DNA of 64,000 nucleotides from Janibacter sp. Soil728 (lineage in GTDB: Bacteria > Actinomycetota > Actinomycetes > Actinomycetales > Dermatophilaceae): the NCBI RefSeq assembly GCF_001428305.1, contig NZ_LMRZ01000001.1, positions 289 through 64,288 on the forward strand, written 5' to 3'. Positions within the stretch are counted from its first letter, which is position 1. The number at the start of each line of letters is the position of its first letter. Below, in pieces: positions 52,575-61,632 of this stretch. Under the pieces are notes generated by a model, which saw only the letters and a list, made by a program, of their open reading frames with translations, was not told the DNA's origin and did no database searches. The position numbers and the translations under genes are program-made.

Positions 52575-52931
52575 ATGAGCGATGTCACCGTGCTGCACAA
52601 CCCGAAGTGCTCGACCTCCCGCGCCGCGATCGAGACCCTCGACGCGACCGGTGCGCAGGCCGAGGTCCGCCAGTACCTCAAGGAGCCGCTCGACGAGGCC
52701 GCCCTGCGCGATCTCATCGGCAAGCTCGAGGACGAGCCGACCGATCTGGTGCGCCGGGACTCCTTCTTCAAGGAGCAGGGCCTCACCGACGCCGATGTCG
52801 CGACCGTCGACCAGATCGTCGCGGTCCTCGTCGAGCACCCCCGGCTCATGCAGCGCCCCGTCATCGTCAAGGGCGAGGCCGCGATCATCGGTCGCCCCAA
52901 GGACCGGGTCGCCGCCTTCCTCGCCGGCTGA
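52575..52931 (+). CDS. Arsenate reductase (ArsC/Spx) family protein
   Basis: This 118-aa thioredoxin-fold protein has HNPKCSTSRAAIETL with the reactive Cys12 and the substrate-site RPVIVKGEAAIIGRP near residue 95, as in glutaredoxin-linked arsenate reductases. No arsenical pump or ArsR gene is next to it, so physiological arsenate reduction is uncertain. ATG at 52575, 10 bp after the exonuclease stop. Confidence 0.92.
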   Translation: MSDVTVLHNPKCSTSRAAIETLDATGAQAEVRQYLKEPLDEAALRDLIGKLEDEPTDLVRRDSFFKEQGLTDADVATVDQIVAVLVEHPRLMQRPVIVKGEAAIIGRPKDRVAAFLAG

Positions 52932-52974
52932 GGACCCCGTGGCCTGCCGAGCGGGAGGCGGCTAGCGTGAGGTC

Positions 52975-53295
52975 ATGATCCTCATCGTCGTGAAGTACCG
53001 CACCAAGCCCGAGTACACCGAGCAGTGGCCCGAGATCGTGGACGAGTTCACCCAGGCCACCCTCGCCGAGCCGGGCAACCTCTTCTTCGAGTGGTCGATG
53101 AGCCTGGACACCGACGACGAGTGGGTGCTCGTCGAGGCCTTCCAGGACGACGCCGGCGAAGCGCACGTCACCAGCGACCACTTCGCCAAGGGCCTGGAGG
53201 CCATGCGCCCCGCGCTCGCCGAGACCCCGCGCATCATCAGCCGCACCGTCGAGGGATCCGGCTGGGACGAGATGGGCGAGCTCCAGGTCGGCTGA
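52975..53295 (+). CDS. Antibiotic biosynthesis monooxygenase (ABM)-domain protein
   Basis: This 106-aa ferredoxin-like fold protein shows the ABM pattern ILIVVKYRTKPEYTEQWPEI, then EPGNLFFEWSMSLD and FQDDAGEAHVTSDHFAKG. Such proteins act as cofactor-free quinol monooxygenases or simply dimeric domains of unknown role. It follows the ArsC-like gene by 43 bp on the same strand. The convergent neighbour ends 7 bp after it. Confidence 0.9.
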   Translation: MILIVVKYRTKPEYTEQWPEIVDEFTQATLAEPGNLFFEWSMSLDTDDEWVLVEAFQDDAGEAHVTSDHFAKGLEAMRPALAETPRIISRTVEGSGWDEMGELQVG

Positions 53296-53302
53296 CCACC
53301 GA

Positions 53303-54487
53303 TCAGGCGCGCCGCAGCACCCCGTGCCCGAGGAGCTGGGTGGCGGCGGTGCGCACCAGGTCGAGCGCCTGCGGGTGCTCACCGAGCTGTGCCACCACCC
53401 GTGCCGCGAGCTGGTCGAGGGTCATCGGGTCCGCGGCCGCGCGCCAGACCACCGCTCCCGGACCGGCGAGGCGAAGGGGGCGTGCCCCGACCATCACGAG
53501 CACCTCACCGTCGCAGGCGATCGCGTCCGACCACGGCGCCCGCGCGAGCAGGTCGCCGTCCTCGATCGAGACCCCGTCGAGGTCCTCGCTGAAGGAGACG
53601 GCGTCAGCGGGCAGCCGGTCGGCTCCGGTCGCCGGCAGGTGCTCCCACGTCGGCTCGGTCGGCGCCGCACGCTGCAGATGGTCCCGCACCAGCTCGTGGC
53701 AGGTGTCGATCTCGGCGTAGCGCAGCGTCGAGGGGGGCCCGCCGGCGGTGACCGCGCGCGCGAGCCGGTCCAGACCGTCGTCGAGCCACCACGTCGACGA
53801 GGTCTCGGGGATGACCGCGAGCACCTGCTCGATGAGCCCGACCTCCTCGATGGCCGGGGCGGCGGCCTCCGGGTCGCGGCTGAGGGTGAGCAGCGCCGTC
53901 AGTCGTGGCGCCGACGGAGTCGGCCCCAGACCGAGGGCATCGGGTCCGAGCTCCTCCTTGTGGAACCGGTCGGCCGGGTCGATGACGAGCGAAGGGGGCT
54001 TGGGGTGCGGCGCGATCCGGCCGTCCGGCAGGAGGATGACCGACTCGTCGGAGATGTAGCCGAGCCGGGTCCCCAGCATCCGCGTCGCGGTCGACTTGCC
54101 CCCGCCAGAGGGGGCGACGAGCGCGAGCGCGCGACCGTCCGGGTCAGCGAGTGCGGCGGCGTGCAGCAGGGTCACCCGGCCGCGCAGCCGCGTCAGGCCG
54201 GCGCGGGTGATCTCGCGGGAGAGCGCGTAGGGCACGCGGTCCGCGGTCGCGGCTCCCGCGATGAGCACGCCCGGCTCGCGGTCCGTGGGTGCGTCACCCT
54301 GGTAGACGCGCACCCGCACCGGGTCCTCGTCGAGCCGCACGGTGTCCGGGGCACTCGTCAGCGCGACGCACCGCTGCCAGCGCTGCACCATCGCCTCCGC
54401 CTGGGCGTCGTCGAGGTCGCTGACGTCGAGGACCCAGGTGCATCCCATCGTCACGAGCTCGATCGTGCGCGTGCCCACGTCTGCCAC
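53303..54487 (-). CDS. HprK-like P-loop kinase fused to a PqqD-like domain
   Basis: This 394-aa protein has an HPr-kinase-like P-loop domain (APSGGGKST, about residues 125-133, with YISDESVILL nearby). Its C-terminal domain (about 315-394, LAGPGAVVWRAAADPMTLDQLAARV) looks like PqqD, the peptide-recognition element of RiPP systems. This pairing belongs to HprK-related kinase systems of unknown function. No precursor peptide, radical SAM or cyclase gene is seen around it. GTG 54487 is chosen because a GGGAGGG ribosome site lies 8 bp upstream; an earlier GTG is at 54517. Confidence 0.8.
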   Translation of the reverse strand: MADVGTRTIELVTMGCTWVLDVSDLDDAQAEAMVQRWQRCVALTSAPDTVRLDEDPVRVRVYQGDAPTDREPGVLIAGAATADRVPYALSREITRAGLTRLRGRVTLLHAAALADPDGRALALVAPSGGGKSTATRMLGTRLGYISDESVILLPDGRIAPHPKPPSLVIDPADRFHKEELGPDALGLGPTPSAPRLTALLTLSRDPEAAAPAIEEVGLIEQVLAVIPETSSTWWLDDGLDRLARAVTAGGPPSTLRYAEIDTCHELVRDHLQRAAPTEPTWEHLPATGADRLPADAVSFSEDLDGVSIEDGDLLARAPWSDAIACDGEVLVMVGARPLRLAGPGAVVWRAAADPMTLDQLAARVVAQLGEHPQALDLVRTAATQLLGHGVLRRA

Positions 54488-54596
54488 CGGTGCGGCCCTC
54501 CCTTCGCCCGGCCACACTCTGCCAGAGCAGGACCGGCCACGAGAGGGTCATCCACTCCCCTCTGCTCATCGCGTGGGGAGCACTAGGCTCGACAGC

Positions 54597-55673
54597 ATGT
54601 CGCGACCACATGCAGCCGCGATCCTCGAGGACTCGTGGCACCGGCAGGTCGCCGGGGCCATGCGACGCCGAGGATGGGGCACGCGCGTGCTCACCTACAC
54701 CGGCTACGGCAGTGTCGAGCGGGTGCGCGTCCTCGGCCGGGTCCTCATGACCCGCCGGCCCTACGCGCCCGCTGCCGCCGACGCCCGCGCGTCCTGGCTC
54801 GAGCTGCGCACCGCCGACCACGAGCGCCGCGGCTGGCGGGGCTTCTTCACCACCCCGGCTGCTGGCGAGCCGGTCACCGTGAGCATCGGGGATCGCGAGT
54901 TCCGCACTCGCGCCAACCGATCGGGCATGCTCGACCTGACGATCACCGACCACGGCCTCGAGCCGGGGTGGCACGACGTGCACATCCTCTCCCCGCGGGC
55001 GGCCGACACCACTGCCGCCGTCTTCATCGTCGCTGCGGACCAGACCTTCGGCATCGTCTCCGACATCGACGACACGATCATCACCACGACGATGCCCCGG
55101 CCGATGATCGCGGCGTACAACACCTTCTTCCGGCACGAGGGCACCCGACGCGCGGTGCCCGGCATGGCGACGATGTACCGCGAGCTGCTCGCCCAGCACC
55201 CCGGGGCGCCGATCATCTACGTCTCGACCGGGGCGTGGAACGCCGTGCCGCCCCTCACCCGATTCATGCGGCGAGCCGGGTACCCGCTCGGCCCGACCCT
55301 GATGACCGAGTGGGGCCCCACGCACACCGGCTGGTTCCGCTCGGGGCAGGACCACAAGCGCGCCTGCCTGCACCGGCTGGCGCGCGAGCTCCCCGAGATC
55401 CGCTGGGTGCTCATCGGCGACGACGGCCAGCACGACCCGAGCCTCTACGGCGAGTTCGCCGAGCAGCGTCCCGACCGCGTGCGCGCCATCGGGATCAGGG
55501 TGCTCACCGCCACCGAGCAGCTGCTGAGCCACTTCACCCCGATCGCCACCGACGACTACGAGCAGCACGTCGGTGTCGAGCTGCCGATCTGTCGGGCCGA
55601 GGACGGCTGGACGATGATCGAGCAGATGCGCAAGGCCCTCGGGTCCACCACGAGCGGAGCCCCCAGTGCCTGA
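54597..55673 (+). CDS. App1-type phosphatidate phosphatase family protein
   Basis: This 358-aa protein carries the App1 catalytic domain, an HAD-like phosphatase: VSDIDDTIITTTMPRP with the nucleophilic Asp (residue about 156-160), APIIYVSTGAWN, and WVLIGDDGQHDPSLYGEFA. The N-terminal about 140 residues are strand-rich and family-typical (GYGSVERVRVLGRVL). Family members dephosphorylate phosphatidic acid or related substrates. ATG 54597. Two bases separate its stop from the glycosylase start. Confidence 0.88.
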   Translation: MSRPHAAAILEDSWHRQVAGAMRRRGWGTRVLTYTGYGSVERVRVLGRVLMTRRPYAPAAADARASWLELRTADHERRGWRGFFTTPAAGEPVTVSIGDREFRTRANRSGMLDLTITDHGLEPGWHDVHILSPRAADTTAAVFIVAADQTFGIVSDIDDTIITTTMPRPMIAAYNTFFRHEGTRRAVPGMATMYRELLAQHPGAPIIYVSTGAWNAVPPLTRFMRRAGYPLGPTLMTEWGPTHTGWFRSGQDHKRACLHRLARELPEIRWVLIGDDGQHDPSLYGEFAEQRPDRVRAIGIRVLTATEQLLSHFTPIATDDYEQHVGVELPICRAEDGWTMIEQMRKALGSTTSGAPSA

Positions 55674-55674
55674 G

Positions 55675-56526
55675 ATGCCGGAGGTGCAGGGACTCGTCGA
55701 CTTCCTCGGCGAGCGCCTCTCCGGCCTGGCGATCGAGCGTCTCGAGCTCGCCTCCTTCTCCGTGCTCAAGACCTTCGACCCACCGCCGCAGGCACTCGAG
55801 GGCGCCCCGGTCGACGGGGTCCACCGGCACGGCAAGTTCATCGACATCGACTGCGACGGAACGCACCTGGTGATCCACCTCGCTCGCGCCGGGTGGATCC
55901 GCTGGTCGGACGAGCTGCCGCGGACCGTGCTGCGCCCGGGCAAGTCACCCATCGCCCTGCGGGTGCGCCTCGTCGACGGGTCCGGATTCGACGTGACCGA
56001 GGCGGGCACCAAGAAGAGCCTGGCCGCCTACCTCGTCCGCGACCTCCAGGAGGTCCCCGGCATCACCCGGCTCGGGCCCGACCCGCTCTCCGACGAGCTC
56101 GACCGCGAAGCCTTCGGTGCGCTGCTCGCCGACCGCAAGATGCAGATCAAGGGGGTGCTGCGCGACCAGTCGCTCATCGCGGGGGTCGGCAATGCCTACT
56201 CCGACGAGGTGCTGCACGCGGCGCGGTTGTCCCCCTTCGCCCTCGCCTCATCGCTCACCGAGCAGGAGGTCGACACCCTCCACACGGCCCTGCGCTCGAC
56301 CCTGGTCGAGGCGATCGCTGCCGCATCCGGCAAACCCGCCGCCCAGCTCAAGGACGCCAAACGATCCGGGATGCGCGTGCACGGCCGCACCGGTGAGGAG
56401 TGCCCGGCGTGCGGCGACGTCGTGCGTGAGGTGAGCTTCGCCGACCGGTCGCTGCAGTACTGCGCGACCTGCCAGACCGGCGGCAAGCCGCTGGCCGACC
56501 GCCGCACGAGCAAGTTCCTGAAGTGA
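55675..56526 (+). CDS. Fpg/Nei-family DNA glycosylase
   Basis: This 283-aa base-excision enzyme starts MPEVQGLVDFL, giving the required Pro and Glu after Met; a GTG 9 bp upstream would also give a P-E start. It has the catalytic Lys region HRHGKFIDID, the H2TH motif QSLIAGVGNAYSDEVL near residue 180 and a C-terminal zinc finger (CPACGD and YCATCQ). Probably removes oxidised bases. Its start overlaps nothing but lies 2 bp after the App1 gene. Confidence 0.93.
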   Translation: MPEVQGLVDFLGERLSGLAIERLELASFSVLKTFDPPPQALEGAPVDGVHRHGKFIDIDCDGTHLVIHLARAGWIRWSDELPRTVLRPGKSPIALRVRLVDGSGFDVTEAGTKKSLAAYLVRDLQEVPGITRLGPDPLSDELDREAFGALLADRKMQIKGVLRDQSLIAGVGNAYSDEVLHAARLSPFALASSLTEQEVDTLHTALRSTLVEAIAAASGKPAAQLKDAKRSGMRVHGRTGEECPACGDVVREVSFADRSLQYCATCQTGGKPLADRRTSKFLK

Positions 56527-56565
56527 CGCAGCCTTGAAGTAGCACCGGACGCCGAGTCCGTTGAC

Positions 56566-56607
56566 TCGAAGAAGGACCGCGACCCACAGGTCGCGGTCCT
56601 CCTTCGA
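56566..56607. terminator. Strong bidirectional terminator
   Basis: A 12-bp perfect stem AGGACCGCGACC (56573-56584), loop CACA, extends past one mismatch by another 6 bp (TCGAAG/CTTCGA). It lies between the convergent glycosylase and DUF4097 genes. Confidence 0.92.
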
Positions 56608-56655
56608 ATGGGCACCTCCGCGGAGCCGGCAGGACCCGGCCCGCGGCGAAGGGGG

Positions 56656-57513
56656 TCAGCTCGGGTCGATCCGGACCGACCCGACACCGCTCTCGACCGT
56701 GATGCGACGCGAGGAGCTGCTGTCGTTGCCGATGTTGTTGATGACATCGGACGCGCCACCCGAGGTGTTGACCCGGTAGCCCTCGGTGCCGGGCACCCGC
56801 ACCGTGGCCTCACCGACGCCGACGCGCACGTCGACGGTGCTCGGGGGTTCGACCGCCTCGTAGTCGATCGCGCCCACACCGATGTCGGCGCTGACGGTGT
56901 CGCCCTCGGACTCGGTGATGGTCACGTCGCCGGCGCCGACCTGGAGGTCGATGTCGCCGGTCGTGCCCTCGAGCGAGACCGCGCCGACGCCGTGCTCGAT
57001 CGTCAGGTCGGTGTCGGCCGGCACGATGACGAGCCAGTCGACCCGGCACACGGTGCCCAGGCTCGGACGCGAGCAGGAGGAGGTCAGCCGGGTCGCCCCG
57101 CCGGAGGTGCGCACGCTGCTCGTCGGCTTGCCCAGCCCCCAGGTGCTCGTGATGACCGCGTGGGGTCGCTCGCCCGCCTCCGCCGCGCGGAAGCGCACAT
57201 CGCCCACGTCACCGGAGAAGCGCACCGCCCCGTCGGCCGTGATGGGCTGCTCCCGCGTCTGCGACTGCTTGAGCATCGGCCCGACGAGGCTGAGTCCGGC
57301 GACGAGGAGCAGAGCGAGCGTCACGAGGAGCGCGATGACCCGGATCGGGCCGACGGGCGTCCGCGACGGCGGGGTCGTCGCCGTCTCCTGCACCGCGGCG
57401 GCGCGGCGGCTCTCCCGCTCACGGGAGGCGTCGGTGCGATAGCGGTCGCGCAGATCGGGGTCGGTGGGCTCGCCCGGTCGCGGCGGCCACTGGGTCATGG
57501 GTGTCGTGGACAT
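56656..57513 (-). CDS. DUF4097-type adhesin-like membrane protein
   Basis: This 285-aa protein has one membrane span (about 58-80, IRVIALLVTLALLLVAGLSL) after a polar cytoplasmic part, then an extracellular parallel beta-strand domain of DUF4097 type with GxG turns (HGVGAVSLEGTTGDIDLQVG, IGVGAIDYEAVEP). Such proteins commonly sit with two-component or PspC-type envelope-stress systems. It is the last gene of the operon with the kinase and regulator (3 bp after the regulator stop). Confidence 0.88.
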   Translation of the reverse strand: MSTTPMTQWPPRPGEPTDPDLRDRYRTDASRERESRRAAAVQETATTPPSRTPVGPIRVIALLVTLALLLVAGLSLVGPMLKQSQTREQPITADGAVRFSGDVGDVRFRAAEAGERPHAVITSTWGLGKPTSSVRTSGGATRLTSSCSRPSLGTVCRVDWLVIVPADTDLTIEHGVGAVSLEGTTGDIDLQVGAGDVTITESEGDTVSADIGVGAIDYEAVEPPSTVDVRVGVGEATVRVPGTEGYRVNTSGGASDVINNIGNDSSSSRRITVESGVGSVRIDPS

Positions 57514-57516
57514 CGG

Positions 57517-58197
57517 TCAGTCCTCCTGGTCGAGCCAGCGGAGCACGGCGAGCACCCGTCGGTGGTCGCCGTCGGCCGGGGGCAGGTCGAGCTTGGTGAA
57601 GATCGAGGTCACGTGCTTCTCCACGGCCCCGTCGGAGACGTAGAGCTCCTTGCCGATCGCGGAGTTGGTGCGTCCCTGGGCCATCAGGCCGAGGACATCC
57701 CGCTCGCGGGGGGTGAGCGCGGCGAGCGGGTCGACGTTGCGCGCGCGGGTGAGCAGCTGGGTGACGACCTCGGGGTCGAGCACGGTCCCGCCAGTAGCCA
57801 CATCACGCAGTGCGGCGATGAAGTCGCTCGTGTCGGCGACGCGGTCCTTGAGGAGGTAACCCACCCCCTTCGACCTGGCCGCGACGAGCTCAGTCGCGTA
57901 CTGCTCCTCGACGTACTGGGAGAGGACCATCACGGCGATGTCGGGGTGCCGCTCGCGGACGGCGAGCGCCGCGACGATGCCTTCGGAGGTGAAGGTCGGG
58001 GGCATCCGCACGTCGACCACGACGAGGTCGGGCCGGTGCTCGTCGACGGCCGCGATGAAGCTCTCGCCGTCGGGGCAGGCGGCCGCGACGTCGAAGCCGG
58101 CGGACGTCAGCAGGCGCACGATGCCGTCGCGCAGCAGCACGGAGTCCTCGGCGAGGACCACCTTGGTGGGGCTCTCGGTCTGGGTCGGGTCGGTCAT
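57517..58197 (-). CDS. NarL/LuxR-type response regulator
   Basis: This 226-aa regulator has a receiver domain (acidic pocket VVLAEDSVLLRDG, phospho-acceptor Asp in PDLVVVDVRMPP near residue 61, Lys in YLLKDRV) and a C-terminal LuxR helix-turn-helix (LTPRERDVLGLMAQGRTNSAIGKEL-type, near 160-185). Its ATG overlaps the kinase stop by 4 bp, so it is the cognate partner. Confidence 0.95.
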   Translation of the reverse strand: MTDPTQTESPTKVVLAEDSVLLRDGIVRLLTSAGFDVAAACPDGESFIAAVDEHRPDLVVVDVRMPPTFTSEGIVAALAVRERHPDIAVMVLSQYVEEQYATELVAARSKGVGYLLKDRVADTSDFIAALRDVATGGTVLDPEVVTQLLTRARNVDPLAALTPRERDVLGLMAQGRTNSAIGKELYVSDGAVEKHVTSIFTKLDLPPADGDHRRVLAVLRWLDQED

Positions 58198-59483
58198 CGC
58201 AGGCTCCGTCCGGTGCGAAGGGGGAGGGTCGCGGTCAGCGTGGTCGGTCCCCCGTCGGGGGAGGCCACCTCGAGCGTGCCGTCGACGGCGGTGACCCGCT
58301 GGCGCAGTCCGGTCAGGCCGGTCCCGAGCGTGGGGTCGGCGCCTCCGCGCCCGTCGTCGGTGACGACCGCGGTGAGCCGCTCGGCGTCGGTGGTGACGAC
58401 GACCTCGGCGTGCTGGGCGCCGGAGTGCTTGGCGACATTGGTCAGGGCCTCGCTGACGACGAAGTAGGCGATCGCCTCGGTCGTCGGGTCGAGGCGACCG
58501 ACGTCCTGGACGTCGACGGAGACCGGGACGGCCGAGCGTGCGGCCAGGGCCGGCAGCGCCGCCTCGAGACCGCGGTCGGCGAGGATCGGCGGGACGATGC
58601 CGCGAGCGACGTGGCGCATCTCGACGATCGCCTCCTTGGCCGAGCGGTGGGCCTCGTCGACGAGCTGGGCCGCGCCCTCGGGGTCGTGACGGATGGCCTC
58701 CTTGGCCATGCCGAGCGTCATCGCGATGGACACCATGCGCTGCTGCGGACCGTCGTGCAGGTCGCGCTCGATGCGGCGACGCTCCGCCTCGACCGAGTCG
58801 ACGGCCTCGCGGCGGGAGTCGGTGAGGGTGTCGACGCGGGCGGCGAGGTGGGCGACGACCTTGCGCTCGTCCCGGCCGAGGAGCCAGCGGGCGAGCATGA
58901 CGTCAACCGAGGTGAGCAGGCTCGCCACGACGGGCATGAGCAGCAGCGTCACGAGGGCGATCGTCCAGGCGGACGCCAGCTCAAGGGTGCCGTCGACGCG
59001 CAGGATGCCGAAGATCGAGATGCCGTCGTCGGGGAGCCGGCTGCCGAGCAGCGGGACACCGAGGACGAGCAGGGCCTGGGCGAGGACGGCGAGGGTCAGC
59101 CACCCGATGACGGTGCCCCACATGGCGTGCAGCGCGAGATAGGCCGTGCTGCGCCAGGAGTGCTGGTCGAGGAGCAGGCGCCGCCACAGTGGCTGCACGC
59201 GACGCGGCGGCGGGTCGACCCTGCGGCCGGTCAGCGCGACGACGCGGTGCCGCTCGGCGTGGCCGATGACACCGCACAGCCACAGCAGCGGCACGAGCAG
59301 GACGAGGCCGACGCCGCCGGCGCTGACGAGCGCCAGCGCGGCGATCACGAAGGTGATGAGGAGCATCGCGGCGAAGGCGGTGAGCGTGCTCGTCGCGAGG
59401 AGCAGCACGCTGCCCCAGCCGGCGAGCCAACGTCGCGGCAGGCTGGTCCGCTCCAACGGCGGGGAGAGGGTCTGGGTGGTCAC
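58194..59483 (-). CDS. Sensor histidine kinase (HisKA_3 type)
   Basis: This 429-aa kinase has four hydrophobic segments in the first about 200 residues with no large extracellular domain, as in membrane-stress sensors of the LiaS/DesK group. The dimerisation and phospho-acceptor motif ERRRIERDLHDGPQQRM is near residue 240; the ATPase shows EALTNVAKHSGA and DDGRGGADPTLGTGLTGL. GTG 59483 is chosen because it starts a coherent hydrophilic-then-membrane N-terminus; longer frames upstream look non-coding. It is first in the operon. Confidence 0.93.
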   Translation of the reverse strand: MTTQTLSPPLERTSLPRRWLAGWGSVLLLATSTLTAFAAMLLITFVIAALALVSAGGVGLVLLVPLLWLCGVIGHAERHRVVALTGRRVDPPPRRVQPLWRRLLLDQHSWRSTAYLALHAMWGTVIGWLTLAVLAQALLVLGVPLLGSRLPDDGISIFGILRVDGTLELASAWTIALVTLLLMPVVASLLTSVDVMLARWLLGRDERKVVAHLAARVDTLTDSRREAVDSVEAERRRIERDLHDGPQQRMVSIAMTLGMAKEAIRHDPEGAAQLVDEAHRSAKEAIVEMRHVARGIVPPILADRGLEAALPALAARSAVPVSVDVQDVGRLDPTTEAIAYFVVSEALTNVAKHSGAQHAEVVVTTDAERLTAVVTDDGRGGADPTLGTGLTGLRQRVTAVDGTLEVASPDGGPTTLTATLPLRTGRSLR

Positions 59484-59587
59484 GAGACCAAACCTACGGA
59501 GACACGGGCCCGCGGTCTGCCCTGCACTCCCCCATCTCGAAGGGGGGATGTCCCCCCTTCGTCCCCGGTGGTCAGGCGTAGGAGCGG

Positions 59588-60196
59588 CTAGAGGGGGACG
59601 GTGATGAAGGAGGCGACGTGCTCCCGCAGCACCGCTGCCATGTCGACGGACTGACGGTCCAGGAGCCACTGCACCTGCAGGCCGTCGGTCGCCGCCACGA
59701 GCATCCGGGCCGCTTGACGACTGCTGGTGCCCGAGCGCACCTCCCCGTGCGTCGCGGCGACGTCGAGGGCTTCTTCGAGCAGGTCCACGACCCGCTCGTA
59801 CCGGCCCACGAAGTAGTCGTGCAGAGGGTGGTCGGGCGAGGTCCCCTCGGCCGACAGGGTCACGTGCAGGTCGACCAGCTCGGGGGTGTCGGGATTGCGG
59901 CCGACCTCCTCCAGCCACGCACGGATCACGTCGAGGCCCTGCAGGTGCGCGGCGTCCAACCGCTGCAGGGCGTCCTGGTCGCGCCAGGTGAGGACGGCCC
60001 GCAGGAGGTCCACCTTGGTGGGGAAGTGGTGCATCACGCCGGCGTGGGTCAGCCCCGCACGCTCGGCCACGTCACGCAGCGAGCCGTTGCGGTACCCCGA
60101 TGTCGAGAAGACGGTGACGGCGGCCGCGACGATCTCCTGTCGTCGCGCCGCGGTCTTGGCATAGACACCCCGGGGCTTGCGATTGGCTGCAGACAC
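59588..60196 (-). CDS. TetR-family transcriptional regulator
   Basis: This 202-aa regulator has the N-terminal TetR helix-turn-helix (RQEIVAAAVTVFSTSGYRNGSLRDVAERAGLTHAG-type, shortened; HHFPTKVDLL closes it) and a C-terminal ligand domain with DGLQVQWLLDR near the end. It is divergent from the MFS/GH3 operon across 103 bp with a palindromic operator, so it most likely represses those genes until a glycoside or aglycone binds. Confidence 0.92.
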   Translation of the reverse strand: MSAANRKPRGVYAKTAARRQEIVAAAVTVFSTSGYRNGSLRDVAERAGLTHAGVMHHFPTKVDLLRAVLTWRDQDALQRLDAAHLQGLDVIRAWLEEVGRNPDTPELVDLHVTLSAEGTSPDHPLHDYFVGRYERVVDLLEEALDVAATHGEVRSGTSSRQAARMLVAATDGLQVQWLLDRQSVDMAAVLREHVASFITVPL

Positions 60197-60231
60197 CCTT
60201 GGACAGTACCTATCGATCAGTCCGTCATGTA

Positions 60232-60255
60232 AAAACCTTCCATCTGGATGGTTTT
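60232..60255. promoter_or_regulatory. Candidate TetR operator
   Basis: A 24-bp imperfect palindrome, AAAACCTTCCAT and its mirror CTGGATGGTTTT, pairs at 10 of 12 positions. It is the only AT-rich symmetrical site in the divergent region and lies 45 bp before the MFS start. Confidence 0.65.
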
Positions 60256-60299
60256 GGGACTAGCGTGTGGGCCACGTCACTGAGCGGAAGGATCGGCCC

Positions 60300-61586
60300 A
60301 TGTCTGCAGCCAACGCCGTCGCCACCCCCGGACTCAGCCCCGAGGGTCACGACCCGGAGAGCACCGAGCGCGTCAGGGTCACGGGCGCGCTGCGCCGGCT
60401 GCTCCTCTGGTACGGCCTGTCGACGCTCGGCATCTGGCTCACCGTCGGAGCAGTCAACAGCGTGCTGCTGCCGCTCCAGGTCCAGTCGCTGGACCCCGAC
60501 AACAAGGCGGCGAACCTGGCGCTGGCGTCGTCGCTCGGCGCGGTGGCGGGGATGCTGTCGCAGCCGATCGCCGGGATGCTCTCCGACCGGACCCGCAGCC
60601 GGCGCGGACGCCGCGCACCGTGGATCCTCGGGGGTGCCGCGGGAACCGCGGTGGCGCTCGTCGTGCTCGGCGGGGTCACGAGTCTCGTCGGTGTCGTCAT
60701 CGTGTACTCGCTGGCCTGGGCGGCCGTGCACATCTACATGGGCCCGCAGCTGGCGATCATGCCTGACCGCGTCCCGCGCGGCGTCCGCGGGACCTTCTCC
60801 GCCGTGGGCGGCCTCGGTGTCATGTTCGGCGTCCTCGGAGGACAGGTGCTCGCCGCACAGCTGGCCATGGCCCCCTTCGCCGCGTACTGCCTCCTGGGCG
60901 CCATCGTCGTCATCGCCGGCTGCGGCCTCGTCCTGCGCAACCCGGACCACGACACCCGGCACCTGCCACGGCAGCCGGTGCCGTGGTCGATGATCCTCGG
61001 CAGCTTCTGGGTCGACCCACGACAGCACCCGGACTTCGCCTTCGGCTTCGTCGGCCGCCTCATGACGCTCATGGGCTTCTACCTCGTCAACACCTTCCAG
61101 CTCTTCCTGCTGCAGGACTACGTCGGGCTCGGGGACGAGGCCGTCGAGGTCCTCCCCCTGCTCGCCCTGTGCGCTCTGGCCACCACCTTGGCCAGCACCG
61201 TCGTCGCGGGCCCCCTCAGCGACCGGATGGGACGACGCAAGCCGCTCGCCGTGGCGGCCGGGCTCCTCATCGCCGCCTCGCTCGTCGCCCCGTGGGTCCT
61301 GCCCACGACCACCGGCTTCGTGATCTACGCCCTGCTCGCGGGGTGCGGCTTCGGCATGTACCTCGCGGTCGACCAGGCCCTGCTCACCGAGATCCTCCCG
61401 GACGCCGACGGCAACGGTCAGTACCTGGGTGTCCTCAACATCGCCGCCTCACTGCCGAGCGCCCTGGCGGCAGCAGTCGCCGGGACCGTGGTGAGCACCA
61501 TCGGATACGGCGCGATCTTCCCCTTGGGGATCGTCATCTCGGTGATCGGCTCCCTGGCGATCCTCCCGATCCGATCCGTGCGATGA
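60300..61586 (+). CDS. MFS transporter, sugar/glycoside type
   Basis: This 428-aa protein has about 12 membrane spans and the MFS loop signatures SDRTRSRRGRRAPWI (after helix 2-3) and GPLSDRMGRRKPLAV (after helix 8). It resembles glycoside-cation symporter-like MFS proteins. ATG 60300 follows a GGAAGGA ribosome site; an upstream GTG at 60267 lacks one. It precedes the GH3 glucosidase by 46 bp, so it probably imports the glycoside that enzyme cleaves. Confidence 0.9.
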   Translation: MSAANAVATPGLSPEGHDPESTERVRVTGALRRLLLWYGLSTLGIWLTVGAVNSVLLPLQVQSLDPDNKAANLALASSLGAVAGMLSQPIAGMLSDRTRSRRGRRAPWILGGAAGTAVALVVLGGVTSLVGVVIVYSLAWAAVHIYMGPQLAIMPDRVPRGVRGTFSAVGGLGVMFGVLGGQVLAAQLAMAPFAAYCLLGAIVVIAGCGLVLRNPDHDTRHLPRQPVPWSMILGSFWVDPRQHPDFAFGFVGRLMTLMGFYLVNTFQLFLLQDYVGLGDEAVEVLPLLALCALATTLASTVVAGPLSDRMGRRKPLAVAAGLLIAASLVAPWVLPTTTGFVIYALLAGCGFGMYLAVDQALLTEILPDADGNGQYLGVLNIAASLPSALAAAVAGTVVSTIGYGAIFPLGIVISVIGSLAILPIRSVR

Positions 61587-61632
61587 CCACCAACCCAGCA
61601 CCGTCCTGCCGCCCACCCAAGGAGCACCCCCG

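Noticed and set aside
56608-58467. A 619-codon plus-strand frame
   Set aside because: It is antisense to the DUF4097 protein and response regulator, both with clear domains.
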